DNA from: Tretioscincus oriximinensis
Lineage: Eukaryota; Chordata; Lepidosauria; Squamata; Gymnophthalmidae
Length of the DNA stretch: 64,000 nt
Assembly: GCA_022410635.1 (NCBI GenBank)
Contig: JAJVDF010000207.1
Span: 914,482 to 978,481 of the forward strand
Reading direction: 5' to 3'
Position numbers and translations under genes: made by a program. Under the pieces are notes generated by a model that was given only the letters and a program-made list of their open reading frames with translations, was not told the origin of the DNA and made no database searches. This document shows positions 24,691-35,075 of this stretch, piece after piece. Each line of letters opens with the position of its first letter. The stretch's first letter is position 1.

Positions 24691-25720
24691 CCTTTTTCTT
24701 ATAATAAATTGCTTTTTTCCCCTGCTTCAAATTTTAATAACAACAAAAAAAGCATTTTATTACTTTGCTGAACCCAATGCTATTATTTTGCACACAGTGA
24801 TTCATTGACAATCCCAGTGAGGGTTAACCAATTGGATTCATTTTGGATGAAGTGAAATTCATGAGAAATAATCAACTTCCCAACCAATATTCACCCTCTT
24901 GAGCAGTACAAAACCAGCAAGGAAAGAAGGTATCCCACAGCTAATACAGTATAAATTATTAATTCGTCCTTCGGTGAGGCAAATTAATTAATTTTCCAAA
25001 AAGTGCAACACTGAATCTCTAGGGCGCCATTGCTCACAACAACCCTTCCCTGCTATTTTTATGGTTTCAAGCAGCAGTAGCAGCTCTGTTTTTGGCAGTT
25101 TGAACTCAGGCAGAGTCAAAGAGAGTTCTGGATTTTCAAAATCCCCTTGGTAACATGGTGCAACAACAAGAAAACCCCTTAAATTAAGTATTTTTCAATA
25201 GAAATTCCTTCCGTTTCAAATTTCACAGACTGCTTCAAAGGGAGAACATTCCTAGATGTGTTTTATCAAGGGATTCGTTTGACCAAAGTTTGCAGTCTGG
25301 GTAACAAGATAAACCGTGCCAAACTAGTTATCCCTAGTACCCATGAAGGAAATTCCCCAAGTGATTCCAATGAATGGCAGCTGTCCAATTAGTCAGCACA
25401 TTATTGGCAACCTGCTTTAAGTCCTTCTTTTCATAAGCAGGAAGCTGAAAATGAAGCCCTCAACAAAGCACACCAATGTATTAATTTGAACGTAACATTA
25501 TTGTTCAGCTCAAAGTACATAGCAACAGGGGCAATAGAAGATCCCCAGGGGTGCACACCCACACCCTAAGGAGTTCTAATCATCATTATTAGGGAGCTGA
25601 GCACCTCCATTCAAATTTACTGCTTCCATGAACCAGTCAAAGTGAGAAAGTGGGGTGTTGATAATAACACATATGCATTGGAGTAACAGTGTCAAACAAA
25701 AGCTCAATACAAGTATCAAA
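24691..25720. other. Stretch without recognised gene
   Basis: Appears single-copy within the window. No exon-like frame on either strand. Confidence 0.4.
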
Positions 25721-26103
25721 CTTGTAAAATAGAAAGATATATTCTGAGACTGATAAGCAGTCCCTATCCGGTATAATGGCACATCCTTATTGAGGTCCTC
25801 ATTGAAGATATTTTCCTCAGATATAGAGCCCGCAGGCCTAGCTGTGTGATTTCTCAGAGACCTAAATACTGTTACACTGCTTACTTCGCCATATGGCAAT
25901 TTATACTTCTCAGAATCAGATGAAGCCTTGATGTGAAATCCCATTACACCGGATAGGGATCGCTCTGCTTTGTTTTTGACTCTGAATGTTAAGAGTGCTC
26001 ACTAGTAACTTTCTGTAGTGTAAAATATGTACATTTGAAATTGTGGATTATTGTTAACATAATGTGCTTATCAGTCTTAGAATATATAATTCTATTTTAC
26101 AGG
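25721..26103. repeat. Nested inverted repeat of unknown class
   Basis: 25721-25759 is the approximate inverse of 26064-26103 (TGTAAAATAGAA...GACTGATAAGCA). 25761-25779 (TCCCTATCCGGTATAATGG) is the inverse of 25941-25959 with one mismatch. A 122-codon minus-strand frame spans 25576-25944 but shows no recognised domain. Confidence 0.6.
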
Positions 26104-26479
26104 CTTGATTCTTGTAATGAACTTTGGCTAATACTGTTACTCTGAGGCCTCCACAAACCAGCCGCATTAATTAAACGAGTGAGGTGTGGAATTAGAGTAG
26201 TTCTGGAAATGCTGCCTGAGTGACATGATTGTGGCAACCATTTTGAAGGCAGTCTTGAAAGCTACCAGAAGCCAGATATCAGGCAAGAAACTCGAAATCT
26301 GGTGCAGTCCCAGATTATCTCATGCGGGGTTGCAAGTGGGATTTTTTTGATGTCATTTCCTGTGTGCGACAGGAAGTGACGTGTAAAGGAGCAGCCATTT
26401 GCTTTCTCATGCATCCCTACACGAGATCCAGGATCTCAGCAAGGGTACACTATCGCAGAGTTTGCACAAGATCCTAGTG

Positions 26480-26790
26480 CTGCTCCCAACTCTGGTTCGG
26501 AGGGGTCCTCCCAACAAGAAAAAGGAAAGAAGAAGGAGCTATGATCCTTGTCAGCAGCAGCCATGCCCATGGGAAAAACAAAGCTGTCTCTGGCATGGAT
26601 AGAAACAAAACCTCAAACTGCTGCTGGACATCCATCCCAATTGATTCACCGACTTCCATAAATTTATGTGTTCCCATCTTAAAGTTATCCAGGCTGCTAA
26701 CTGCCACCACCTCAAATGAAAGTAAGTTCCAATGTTTTTTCCCATTGAAAAGAAACAAGTCCCATTCAACAGCAAGAACACAGCAAACAT
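26480..26790 (-). mobile_element. CR1-like LINE internal fragment
   Basis: TCTTAAAGTTATCCAGGCTG, AACTGCCACCACCTC and AGTAAGTTCCAATG match the internal CR1-like block at 57940-58440. Confidence 0.65.
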
Positions 26791-26867
26791 GAACTGGTTA
26801 TGTTCCACCGCATAACTGCATATTAAATTCGATGCAAGCATTGAAAGATGTAGATTTGCTATTTTAG

Positions 26868-27033
26868 AATATAGGAAAGCTACAGTCTTAATCAGTGTGT
26901 AAAAGAGGAAATTTTAGCAAGTACAACTTATAATGCTTGAAACATCTGCTGATTTTTTTCCTTTTCCACACCCATGAGAATGCAGCTATGTATTGTCTTT
27001 GTTTTATGGCAACCCTATAGAAATAAAACATTT
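26868..27033. mobile_element. GGTTACCACA-family MITE copy
   Basis: Core TTTTAGCAAGTACAACTTAT, ATAATGCTTGAAACATCTGC and TCCTTTTCCACACCCATGAG fits family members at 56850 and 18030; ends are diverged. Confidence 0.55.
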
Positions 27034-27384
27034 GGATGGAATTTTCTCAGTGCAAGGTTTCCATTCACTCACAGCAACAAGAGGTATGTGAACAGAATGC
27101 CACCATAATCTTGAGCAATATCTTGAGGGATCTTGTTTGCAATACAGACACGTCAACTTCTTCAAATGCTAGCAGAACTTGTAGACGTGCATCACATCCC
27201 CATGCATGATTTCTAGCGGGGTGGAAGAAACATCACTTTCAATCCACTCGAGCTCATGCATGTACAGCGACTCACTCACTTAAAAGACCCACTATCACCT
27301 AGCCATGCAGTTTGTGTGATTCAACAGTGAGCATTTTGTAAAGTACAAATGACAGCTTCTTGGGAACATTCAGCAATATGAACT

Positions 27385-27580
27385 TGGCAAATCTCACGAG
27401 ACTTCGGGACGACACTTAAAAGTTCACTGGCTCTTGGCTTGCAGAGAGTGCTTGGGAATTGTAGGAAGGGTTGCAGAGAATGCTGGGGGTTGTAGTCAGG
27501 CAAGCGTAGCAATGCTTTTTGGTGCTCGTCATGTGACAAGATCGCTAGGGAATGTGTCAGAGAAGTGTGGAAGCCTTAAG
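27385..27580 (+). promoter_or_regulatory. Promoter-like motif cluster with a splice donor
   Basis: TCTCACGAGA at 27392 (one change from TCTCGCGAGA), GGGAATTGTAG at 27454, GCTGGGGGTTGTAGT at 27482 (inverse of the ZNF143/THAP11-type ACTACAAYTCCCAG element) and GTCATGTGAC at 27528 (USF/TFE E-box). AAG|GTAGGT at 27578-27586 is a strong 5' splice site. Motif identities come from knowledge; promoter function is inferred. Confidence 0.4.
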
Positions 27581-28467
27581 GTAGGTGGGGNGCATGGCGA
27601 ACGCGTTTTTAAAGAAATAGCGTGGCAAACCCTATCATGGGATGTGGCTTTAGTTGCCAAGGGCTATTTCTAATGCATCATTTTCAAATGATTTAGAATT
27701 GAAAAGGGCTGATGAGTATTTAGTAAAAAAATGGTTAAGGTTTAGTTAGTTACATTCCCTGTGTCTTCACCTACCTATTCATTTCCCTGCCCTTTGGTAG
27801 GCTAATACAAGATCCGTGGAGAAGTTGTCTTGGCAACAGCTGTCACACCTGCTGTTCTGTTCACCCCCCTTTCTTTTTTTTAGTTTCTGATCAAAGGTAA
27901 AGAAAGATAGGAAACTACCAGCTGTTGCCCAGCCCATTTATTAAATTATTTATCTGGCAGGAAATGGCTGAATATCAAGAGCGCAGGCATGNGCAAACTC
28001 AAATGAAGCAGTGTCATGAAAAAATAAAGTTCATGAGAGGAAAGAGATCACTGGCTGCCAATCAGCTTGCTATGCTAATATGGAGTTACATTATTATTTA
28101 ATAACTGCCAGTTAGTTTATACACTGGGAGAGTTTTTCACATGAAAGCTTAGCATTTTTCTTTCGAATGATTCGCTGGGATTTTTGCATCTTAGGCTGCA
28201 ATCAAACATAGTCAAAAGAAGCAGATAAAACTGAGGCTCAAGGGAAAATGTAAAACACAAAAATACCATTTTATGTTCCCCAAAACCTTTATTATAAACT
28301 TTTTTAAAAAAACTGGAAATAAAACTCTTGAGGTGACAGAATGTTTGCACGGGATTGGGTGAGAATTACAATGGCTCCCGTAACTGATAGCAGCCTGGAA
28401 ATAGTCAATATTGCCAGCTGATCAATCNGGGANATGGAATCCCAGAGTGGCAGTAGCCAATCGATTT

Positions 28468-28767
28468 TACTTTATTTATTTAAGAATTTATATCCCACCT
28501 TTCACATAGGCCCCAGGGTGGGTAACAGAAAACCAAAANCAACACAAAAAACACTTAAAATACATAAAAGGTTAAAAAGATCAATACCTACCTTCCATCG
28601 ATCCACCCATCCATCCCTCCTTCCCTTCATGGAGTGACAAATGCAGAGGGAGGTAAGAGTCAAAATCCTGGGTGAAGAGATAGATTTTTACCAAGGTTGA
28701 GAATTGAGAATTACCCTGAGAAATTATCCTTGAGAATTTAGAGGACAGGCAGATGCTACTTCAGATA
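28468..28767 (-). mobile_element. L2-like LINE 3' portion, left of MITE A
   Basis: TTACTTTATTTATTTAAGAA, ATATCCCACCTTTCACA and CCCCAGGGTGGGTAACAG. The LINE resumes after the MITE at 28949-29110 (CAAGCCATTTAAGGCTTTAT). Confidence 0.7.
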
Positions 28768-28948
28768 GGCTGACCAGATGACCCCCTTTTTTGGTGGGGG
28801 TGGAAAACCCATTTTGGGGTACCTCCCGTTTTTTTCTGAGGGAAAAAAATAAAAAAAACTTTTTTTGAAAAAAATTTCCTNAGAAAAAAGTGGGAGGCAC
28901 CCCAAAACCGGGTTTTCAAACCCCCCAAAAGGGGTCATCTGGTCATCC
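28768..28948. mobile_element. Palindromic MITE, copy A
   Basis: GGCTGACCAGATGACCCCCT at the left and AGGGGTCATCTGGTCATCC-type right end; the interior arms (GGGGTACCTCCCGTTTTTT / AAAAAGTGGGAGGCACCCC) also pair. It is flanked by a perfect 11-bp direct repeat TACTTCAGATA (28757-28767 and 28949-28959), so the insertion is fairly recent. Confidence 0.85.
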
Positions 28949-29589
28949 TACTTCAGATAGCCAGTGCCCAAGCCATTTAAGGCTTTATGTGCTAATATCA
29001 AAACCTTGAATTGGGTTTGGTAGTGAATAGGCAACAGGTGCAGATCTTTAAGCAAACGGAAGGCAACGATGGTGAGGAAAAGGCAAGGGAGCAACTGCAC
29101 AGTGGGTTTTGAGACAGTTTTTTAGATGACCATTTTAAATCTGTGTAATTTCAAAGGTTTGCCCTATCTGGGTTTTTTTTTTATTAAAAAAAAGCAGTCT
29201 GAATTTCCAGATCCTTTGGATCTTCAGTTCCATTACAATCTGGGCAAAACAAAAGAGCCTGGTAAGGCAATGGTAATGATACGCTGATACAGATAAATAG
29301 GCTTTCAGGTTTCTTTTAGCTTTATGAAGATGCATTTATACCATTTTGCATTGTTCACAAGCAGTTGGATGCTGAAGAGCAACCTTTAATGGATAAGCTT
29401 CCTTCTGAGAAAAGAAATCTCACACACATAGACTCTTTTATAGTGGCCAATAATTCACGGATGCACAATTGGGGAAAAGCAAGAGAAAAGAATTAAAGAA
29501 CCCCGTGCTCCCAAACGACTGCAGCAGACAGATGTCTTTATTTTCTTCGCATAGTTTCTCTTGCTGTGGTGAGCGGTGGTCAGAATAAC

Positions 29590-29770
29590 ACAGTGCTGGG
29601 GAGGAATGACTCACGGCTGCCATATAGACCTGCCTGTGCATTCAGATCTCAAGGAGAAGAAGGCCTTCTGGAAGTTCCTCCCCTTTCAGAGATGCAAGGA
29701 GTAGGGGCACATGGAAGGGCCTTATCTGTGGTGGCTCCCACACTCTGGAACACCTCCCTCTAGAGCTCAG
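29590..29770 (+). pseudogene. LINE ORF2 C-terminal remnant
   Basis: The frame reads LPYRPACAFRSQGEEGLLEV then GRALSVVAPTLWNTSL, the end of an L2/CR1/Rex-type RT protein. Only about 60 codons remain. Confidence 0.75.
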
Positions 29771-30089
29771 GGCAACCAATGGTTTTGCTTGGGTATGGCA
29801 TTGTTACTCCAGCCCAGCAGTCTAAAGAAGTCCTGAGGCCATATATCTTACACAGAATTGGACAATCAAATTTAATTGTATCAGTATAAAGTAAACATAT
29901 CCAATACATATTTTTTTAAAAAAAAATCAGTTCAACACCACCATCACTCAAGTCTCTTAACCAAAGCCCAAATAAACCATGTACCCCAAAAAGAAAGTCT
30001 GGAAAAGTCCCAGCCCTACGAAAGGAACAAAAAGACGATTCCAAATTCAAAAGAAATGTAGATTTGTAATATGCATTTCAATTAGATAA

Positions 30090-30250
30090 ATGAGGACCAC
30101 CGTTAACCTAGTGGGAAAGATAGAATAGGTGTAAGCCTTTAGGTGAAAATTAACCCTGTAAGCCACTCTGAGTCCCTTCAGATGAAAAGGGCGGGTATAA
30201 AAACCGGATTCTTCTGCTGCTTCTGCTTCTGTTACTACTACTACTTCATA
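30090..30250 (+). mobile_element. SINE 3' half with (TTC/TTCTGC)n tail
   Basis: GTAAGCCTTTAGGTGAAAAT, GTAAGCCACTCTGAGTCCC and GGGCGGGTATAAAAACCGG, then TTCTTCTGCTGCTTC. Reverse-oriented relative of 95-385. Confidence 0.7.
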
Positions 30251-31625
30251 TCTTGTGAATTCAGCAGAAGGCCAGATGCGTTTCAACATATCATACGTAT
30301 TTCCTCTGTGGCCCAAAAATTCCTTACTATTATACACGAAAAGCCCTCTTGTTTAAACAGAAGTGGTCTTTGTGTAAAAATATACAACTGTACTTATAAA
30401 TTATAATATTAAATAATATATCTCCCTTTAAATATCAGACCCTCAATTCAAGGCCTTCTGCTGAGTTCACACAATTTGGAAACCTCCATTTGTTCCTTTT
30501 GTATGACTGGGACATTTCCAGACTTTCTTCTTGGATACAGGGTCTATTTGGACTATGGTTATTAAGAGGCTTGGGTGGTGATAGTTTTGAACTGATTTTT
30601 TAAAATATTTTTATATGTATTGGATATGTTTACTTTATATTGATATAACTAAAGTTGATATATATATCTTCACAAATTTAAATATGTATGTTTGTGTGTG
30701 GCTTATGACTTTATTAGACTGTTGGTTTGAGGGAATTGTGGTTGTGTTCCTGATCGATTTGTATTACCTGGTTTTGAGGTTGGGATTGTTTTGTTTTACA
30801 ATTCCTCCAATTCCTACTTCTTCCTCCTTCCTGTTGAAGCCCACCCTAAACATGGCAGTGCCTGGGGAAAACCGTCCTGTCTCTCTGTAAGCGGCTTCTG
30901 TCTGGTCAGTAGTTGTGAACTAGACTTTGCAATTCAGCCANACCATGCAGTGTACAAGAAATTCAAATGGCTCTGGAGTAATTCTCATTCCCCCATAGGG
31001 AACTTCTGTATGTTTAGAAAATGGCAGCCATGAGCCACTCCTGTTACTGGGTAAAATCAGTGATATGTTTTATTAAACAAGGCGATACAAAAGAACCCTG
31101 ACAGGAAATGAAATAATATGAAGAGATGCGCTCCATGTTCTTTAATCTGTCAAGGTCTACAGACATAGCAGTGGATTAAACCAGCTGGCTTGGGCCCAGG
31201 TCCTCTCCTAAGACTCAAATCTACACCCAGGTTCCTCTTCAGGGACGACTTGTAGACCCTACAGTGCTATTTCACCTCAATTGACTGCACCTGCTGCAAT
31301 TATTAAACTGGGCTGCTAGAGGCAGAAATCTTTCCAGAAACAAAATTGAAATTGTACAGGCTTGCCAAAGGCATGACAAGGAATACACATAGACCTCTTC
31401 TTCCCCAGGTGGCCAACCTTGAGGCTTAGCTAAGGACTGTTAAAATAAACAATGCTCCCAAAGTCACACTGTGCAGTGCAGCTTTGCGTGAAAAGCAAGG
31501 ACAAAGAAATAACATTTCCAAGCATTAGCCAACAAATTGTTAGACAAATTTCAAGCACAGCATGGAAAAAGTAATAGAGAAAAACTATTTTCTCTTATCA
31601 CACCACATTACAACAGGGTTACCAC
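30251..31625. other. Stretch without recognised gene
   Basis: AT-rich first half; no exon or repeat edges recognised. Confidence 0.4.
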
Positions 31626-31629
31626 ATAA

Positions 31630-32195
31630 GAGAACAGAAGAACATGAAAGGAGCCCTGCTGAATGGGGCCAGAGCCCATCTAGCCCAGCATTTTGTCTCA
31701 CACAGTGGGGCAATCCCTAATTGTATTAGGGAAGTCTCAAGCAGAAGAAGGCACAACCCCCACCTGTTGTTTACTTCTTGCAAATGCTATTTCGGGATTC
31801 TGCCTGTTTTTCCATCCTAATAGTTATTGATGCACTGTTTTATTTGAATTTATCTAACCCTGTCTTCAGGCTGCTAGACCAATGAAATTCGATAGACCAA
31901 TGACATTGCAGCCTGATTTCATAAAGGAGATGTTCCACCCCCTTGATCATTTTTGTGGCACATTTTTACACCTTCTCCAATTTCACAATATCCTTTCTAA
32001 GGTGTGGTGATCAGAATTGCACACAGTATTCCAAATGCAACCTCACCATAGATTTATAAAGAGGCAATTCCCTCTCTAATTATCCATTTCATTGAATTTG
32101 CTTTTTTCATTGCTGCTACACACTGGGTTTGACACCTTCATTGGGTTGTCCACCAACAGCACGAAAGTCCTTTTCTGCTCTATCACAGAAGGCAT
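31630..32195 (-). mobile_element. CR1-like LINE 3' portion
   Basis: AGAACAGAAGAACATGAAAG, CAGCATTTTGTCTCACACAG, GCAGCCTGATTTC, GGTGTGGTGATCAGAATTGC and TTCATTGGGTTGTCCACCA; one of the longer CR1-like copies here. Confidence 0.75.
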
Positions 32196-32295
32196 GGCCC
32201 CCATTAATTGATAGGAATAATTTGGTTTTTATTGTTAAACACCCTGAGAACTTAAGATATAGAGTGATATGGAAATATAAATGAATAAAATAAGT

Positions 32296-32983
32296 ACCCA
32301 TATATACTTGAGTATACATTGACCCGAATATAAGCCGAGGCACCTAATTTTACCACAAAAAACTGGGGAAACTTATTGACGAGAGTATACGCTTAAGTTG
32401 GGAAATGCAGCAGGGGGNATCACAGGAAGGAAAGGAACCCAACACTTCCTCTGCACCCATCTAAGGTGCCCGTCACCTCCTGGGCCCACAGACTCCTGTG
32501 GGGACCATGCAGTTCTCAGGGCCACATGTTAGGGGCTCTTGGGGGGGACTTGGCATCTGCTTCTTGGGCCCCAAGCCCGAGGATGCTGGCAGCAGGGGAG
32601 CTCTGGTACTACATCACCCCCGCCTTGCTGGATAAATTTGAGATGATGACCTCTGCTGCTGCCACACTTTCCTCTGCGGCCTGCGCACTGTGGGCACTAT
32701 TGAAACCCACCTCAGGCATTGGTCCAGAGGGAGGCAGCAAAGGTAGCAGCAGTTGCCCACGTACAACTGCGCAAGCTGGAGGAGGGAAGACACTGGAGCA
32801 TGTTAGGAAGTGTAGTCCCACCTGTGGGTGGGGGGAAAGGGGAAGATGGAGGAGGCCAAGGCAGCTCCAGGGAGTGGAAGAGATTAGAGAACACCCACAC
32901 TGCACCTGAGTATAAGCCAAGGGGGGCTTCTTTCAACATTCAAAATGTGCTGAAAAACTANACTTNTACTCAAGTATATACAG
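32296..32983. mobile_element. Non-autonomous DNA transposon with TATATACTTGAGTA ends
   Basis: Left TATATACTTGAGTATA and right TACTCAAGTATATACAG are inverted ends, followed inward by AATATAAGCCGAGG / GAGTATAAGCCAAGG. Direct repeats TAAGT flank it (32291-32295, 32984-32988). The GC-rich interior has a 147-codon frame with no recognised domain, probably chance. Confidence 0.7.
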
Positions 32984-33039
32984 TAAGTGAATTTACCACT
33001 TGGTTGCCCACTCACATAAAAGTTGTAATTGAACTTTGC

Positions 33040-33180
33040 ACTTTTAATCGGTGTGAAAAAGTGACATCCCCTNCCAATAATGTAAACACTATAAGCAGCA
33101 CCAGGTGAAAATTCTATTCTTCTATATACATTAAAAGTGCAATCCGCTATTCCAGTAATTATGTAGTAACCCTTCACTAG
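33040..33180. mobile_element. GGTTACCACA-family MITE, diverged
   Basis: TTTTAATCGGTGTGAAAAAG, ACTATAAGCAGCACCAGGTG and ATGTAGTAACCCTTC keep the family order in reverse. Confidence 0.45.
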
Positions 33181-33334
33181 AACCAGAGAACACTTCATGA
33201 AGTTACTTGGCAAGGGGAAGAATGGACACCCCCACCCAGAAAAAAAATGGTCCATAGAATTGCTACCAAAAAGAAAGTGAAGAAACAGCTTTAAAAGATA
33301 TATAAAAGCATATGTGTGATCANGGCCTTAAATT

Positions 33335-33740
33335 TATTTATTTGTTTATTTATTTATTTGGTGCTTTATACCCCACCCTTCAACACTGGTCCCAGGGCGG
33401 GTAACAGAAAACAAATAATAATAATAATAATAATNNNNNNNNNNNNNNNNNNNNNNNNNNNNNNNNNNNNNNNNATAAATAAAAGATCCTCCAACCCACC
33501 CACACTCCCTGGAAGGACAGAATGCAGAGGGAGCTACAATATTTAAGAGTCAAAAGCCTGGCTGGAGAGATATGTTTTCATCAGATGTCAAAAACCATAC
33601 AATGTAAATGCCTGGTGAGCCACCATAAAGAAGGCCCTCCTATGTGCCCCTATCTTCTGCATCTCTGATGCAGGAACTACCAGTGGTCTGGTGGAGGAAT
33701 TACCAGAAGGCCTTTTCCTTGAGATCTTAGACTGTAGTGA
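33335..33740 (-). mobile_element. L2-like LINE 3' portion, spanning the assembly gap
   Basis: TTTATTTGTTTATTTATTTA, TGGTCCCAGGGCGGGTAAC, an (AAT)n run, the N gap, then ACAATGTAAATGCCTGGTG and an ORF2 remnant on the minus strand (VVPASEMQKIGAHRRAF). Confidence 0.7.
33435..33474. other. Assembly gap (40 N) beside (AAT)n
   Basis: A run of 40 N directly follows ATAATAATAAT, so the gap probably hides an unresolved microsatellite length. Confidence 0.95.
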
Positions 33741-33746
33741 TATAAC

Positions 33747-33934
33747 CAGCGCGGCCGCTGAGCGCTCCGTAACGGATTCACTGATGGCGCGCTTTAAGGT
33801 AATTCGGCTCCCTTTCCGCATGGGAGTCGCCATGTTAGGGGACTCCACCCTCTGCTCCACTAACATGGCGCTACCAGTGCCGCCCACTGTCCCAGCAGCC
33901 AATTTACCTTAAAAAGCGCCGTCAGCTGGCGCTG
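33747..33934. mobile_element. CpG-rich palindromic hAT MITE with perfect 8-bp duplication
   Basis: GATATAAC is repeated exactly at 33739-33746 and 33935-33942. The element starts CAGCGC and ends GCGCTG. Inner arms pair: GCGCTTTAAGGTAA / TTACCTTAAAAAGCGC and CGCCATGTTAG / CTAACATGGCG. An 8-bp duplication plus CAG...CTG ends is a hAT signature. Confidence 0.85.
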
Positions 33935-34094
33935 GATATAACTGGATTTTGCCAGCTTCCATCTTAAGGCTTTAGTCATAGTCGGCAACAGCAAAATCTC
34001 TATGCTTGCAGTGAGTTTCACTTGCAATTTTTGGATCTCAGCACATGTTCAATAACACCTTGTTAAGAATATTTGCTATGTGAATAGTTTAGAG

Positions 34095-34253
34095 CAGTGG
34101 TTCAAATAATTTAACCACTGGTTGTCATTTCCAAAGCAGCAACCAGGAATTACATTGGATGGAGGTGAGGGCTATTTTAACAACCAATTCGCCCAAAGCA
34201 GTTCAACACCTGGTTTTCTTGAACCAGTGCAAACCAGCTAAATCCCACCACTG
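34095..34253. mobile_element. hAT MITE with CAGTGGT ends
   Basis: Ends CAGTGGTTCAAATAATTTAA and TTTAGCTGG-type inverse (AGCTAAATCCCACCACTG). Flanks GTTTAGAG (34087-34094) and GTTTAGGG (34254-34261) match 7 of 8. Confidence 0.8.
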
Positions 34254-34979
34254 GTTTAGGGTTAATAACAGCAGAAAATGATGTGATTTTTAAAAATATT
34301 GGTACATTATTGTACACGTACGGATTGTATACATAAAACTGTACACACAGCAAAACTAATAAATATGGTGCTGTTAATGCAATCATTTATATTTATATAT
34401 TAGATTTATAACTCATTCTAGAGATATAGGGAAGAAAACATTGTAAACCAATTAACTGAAAAATCATGGATCTGAAATTGTACAACTGGGAAAGAATTTC
34501 CTGAGGTCAATGTTACTTCTTAACAGGGTAATTCAGGGTTAGGTAAAGATTCATTCTCAAATATTATAGAGAGTTTTCCTAAGAAGAAACAAAACCTTCA
34601 GACCAAATACACACTTTCACAAGCAGGCTGCAAACGTGTTTCTCACTTATTTGAACAAGGTGTTTGAAAGAAATGTGTTTTTCATTCTGCTGTTACTGAA
34701 CACACATTCAACCCTCAGGATGTAAAGATAAAATATTTCTATAGACGAAGTGCCAGACATAAACACACTGCCGGCTGCTGGTTTCTCTACATGCTGGCAG
34801 AATTCCTGTTTTATGGTTAAAATTGCATTTCCGGTTGCTTTTCTACGTCGTTTTTTTCATAATGACAACTTATTATAAAAGCTTGGATGCCCAGCAACTT
34901 CACAAAGCTGGCAGTAGCAGTAGTAGGAGCTCAAATGTGAAAAAAGGCAAGCAGAGCTGTTGTTGTGCTTTCAGGCTCT

Positions 34980-35075
34980 GTTGGGAAATGTAGTCTGAGC
35001 AGCAGGCAGCCTCGTCCTCCCAGCCTGCGTGGGGTCCTGCCCTGTGGACTACAGTTCCCAGCCTGCATCACAGCT
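34980..35075. promoter_or_regulatory. Paired ZNF143/THAP11-like motifs
   Basis: TTGGGAAATGTAGT at 34981 and ACTACAGTTCCCAGC at 35049 are inverted copies of the ACTACAnnTCCCAG element in a GC-richer island. A weaker CACAATTCCCAAAG is at 35170. Could mark a promoter or be arms of an old MITE. Confidence 0.35.

Noticed and set aside
25576..25944. 122-codon minus-strand frame with a hydrophobic segment
   Set aside because: Overlaps an inverted repeat and has no recognised family. A membrane-like stretch alone is not enough.
32466..32909. 147-codon frame, longest outside the kelch exon after repeats
   Set aside because: Lies inside a GC-rich DNA transposon; no domain, no splice support, and open opposite frames show it is compositional.
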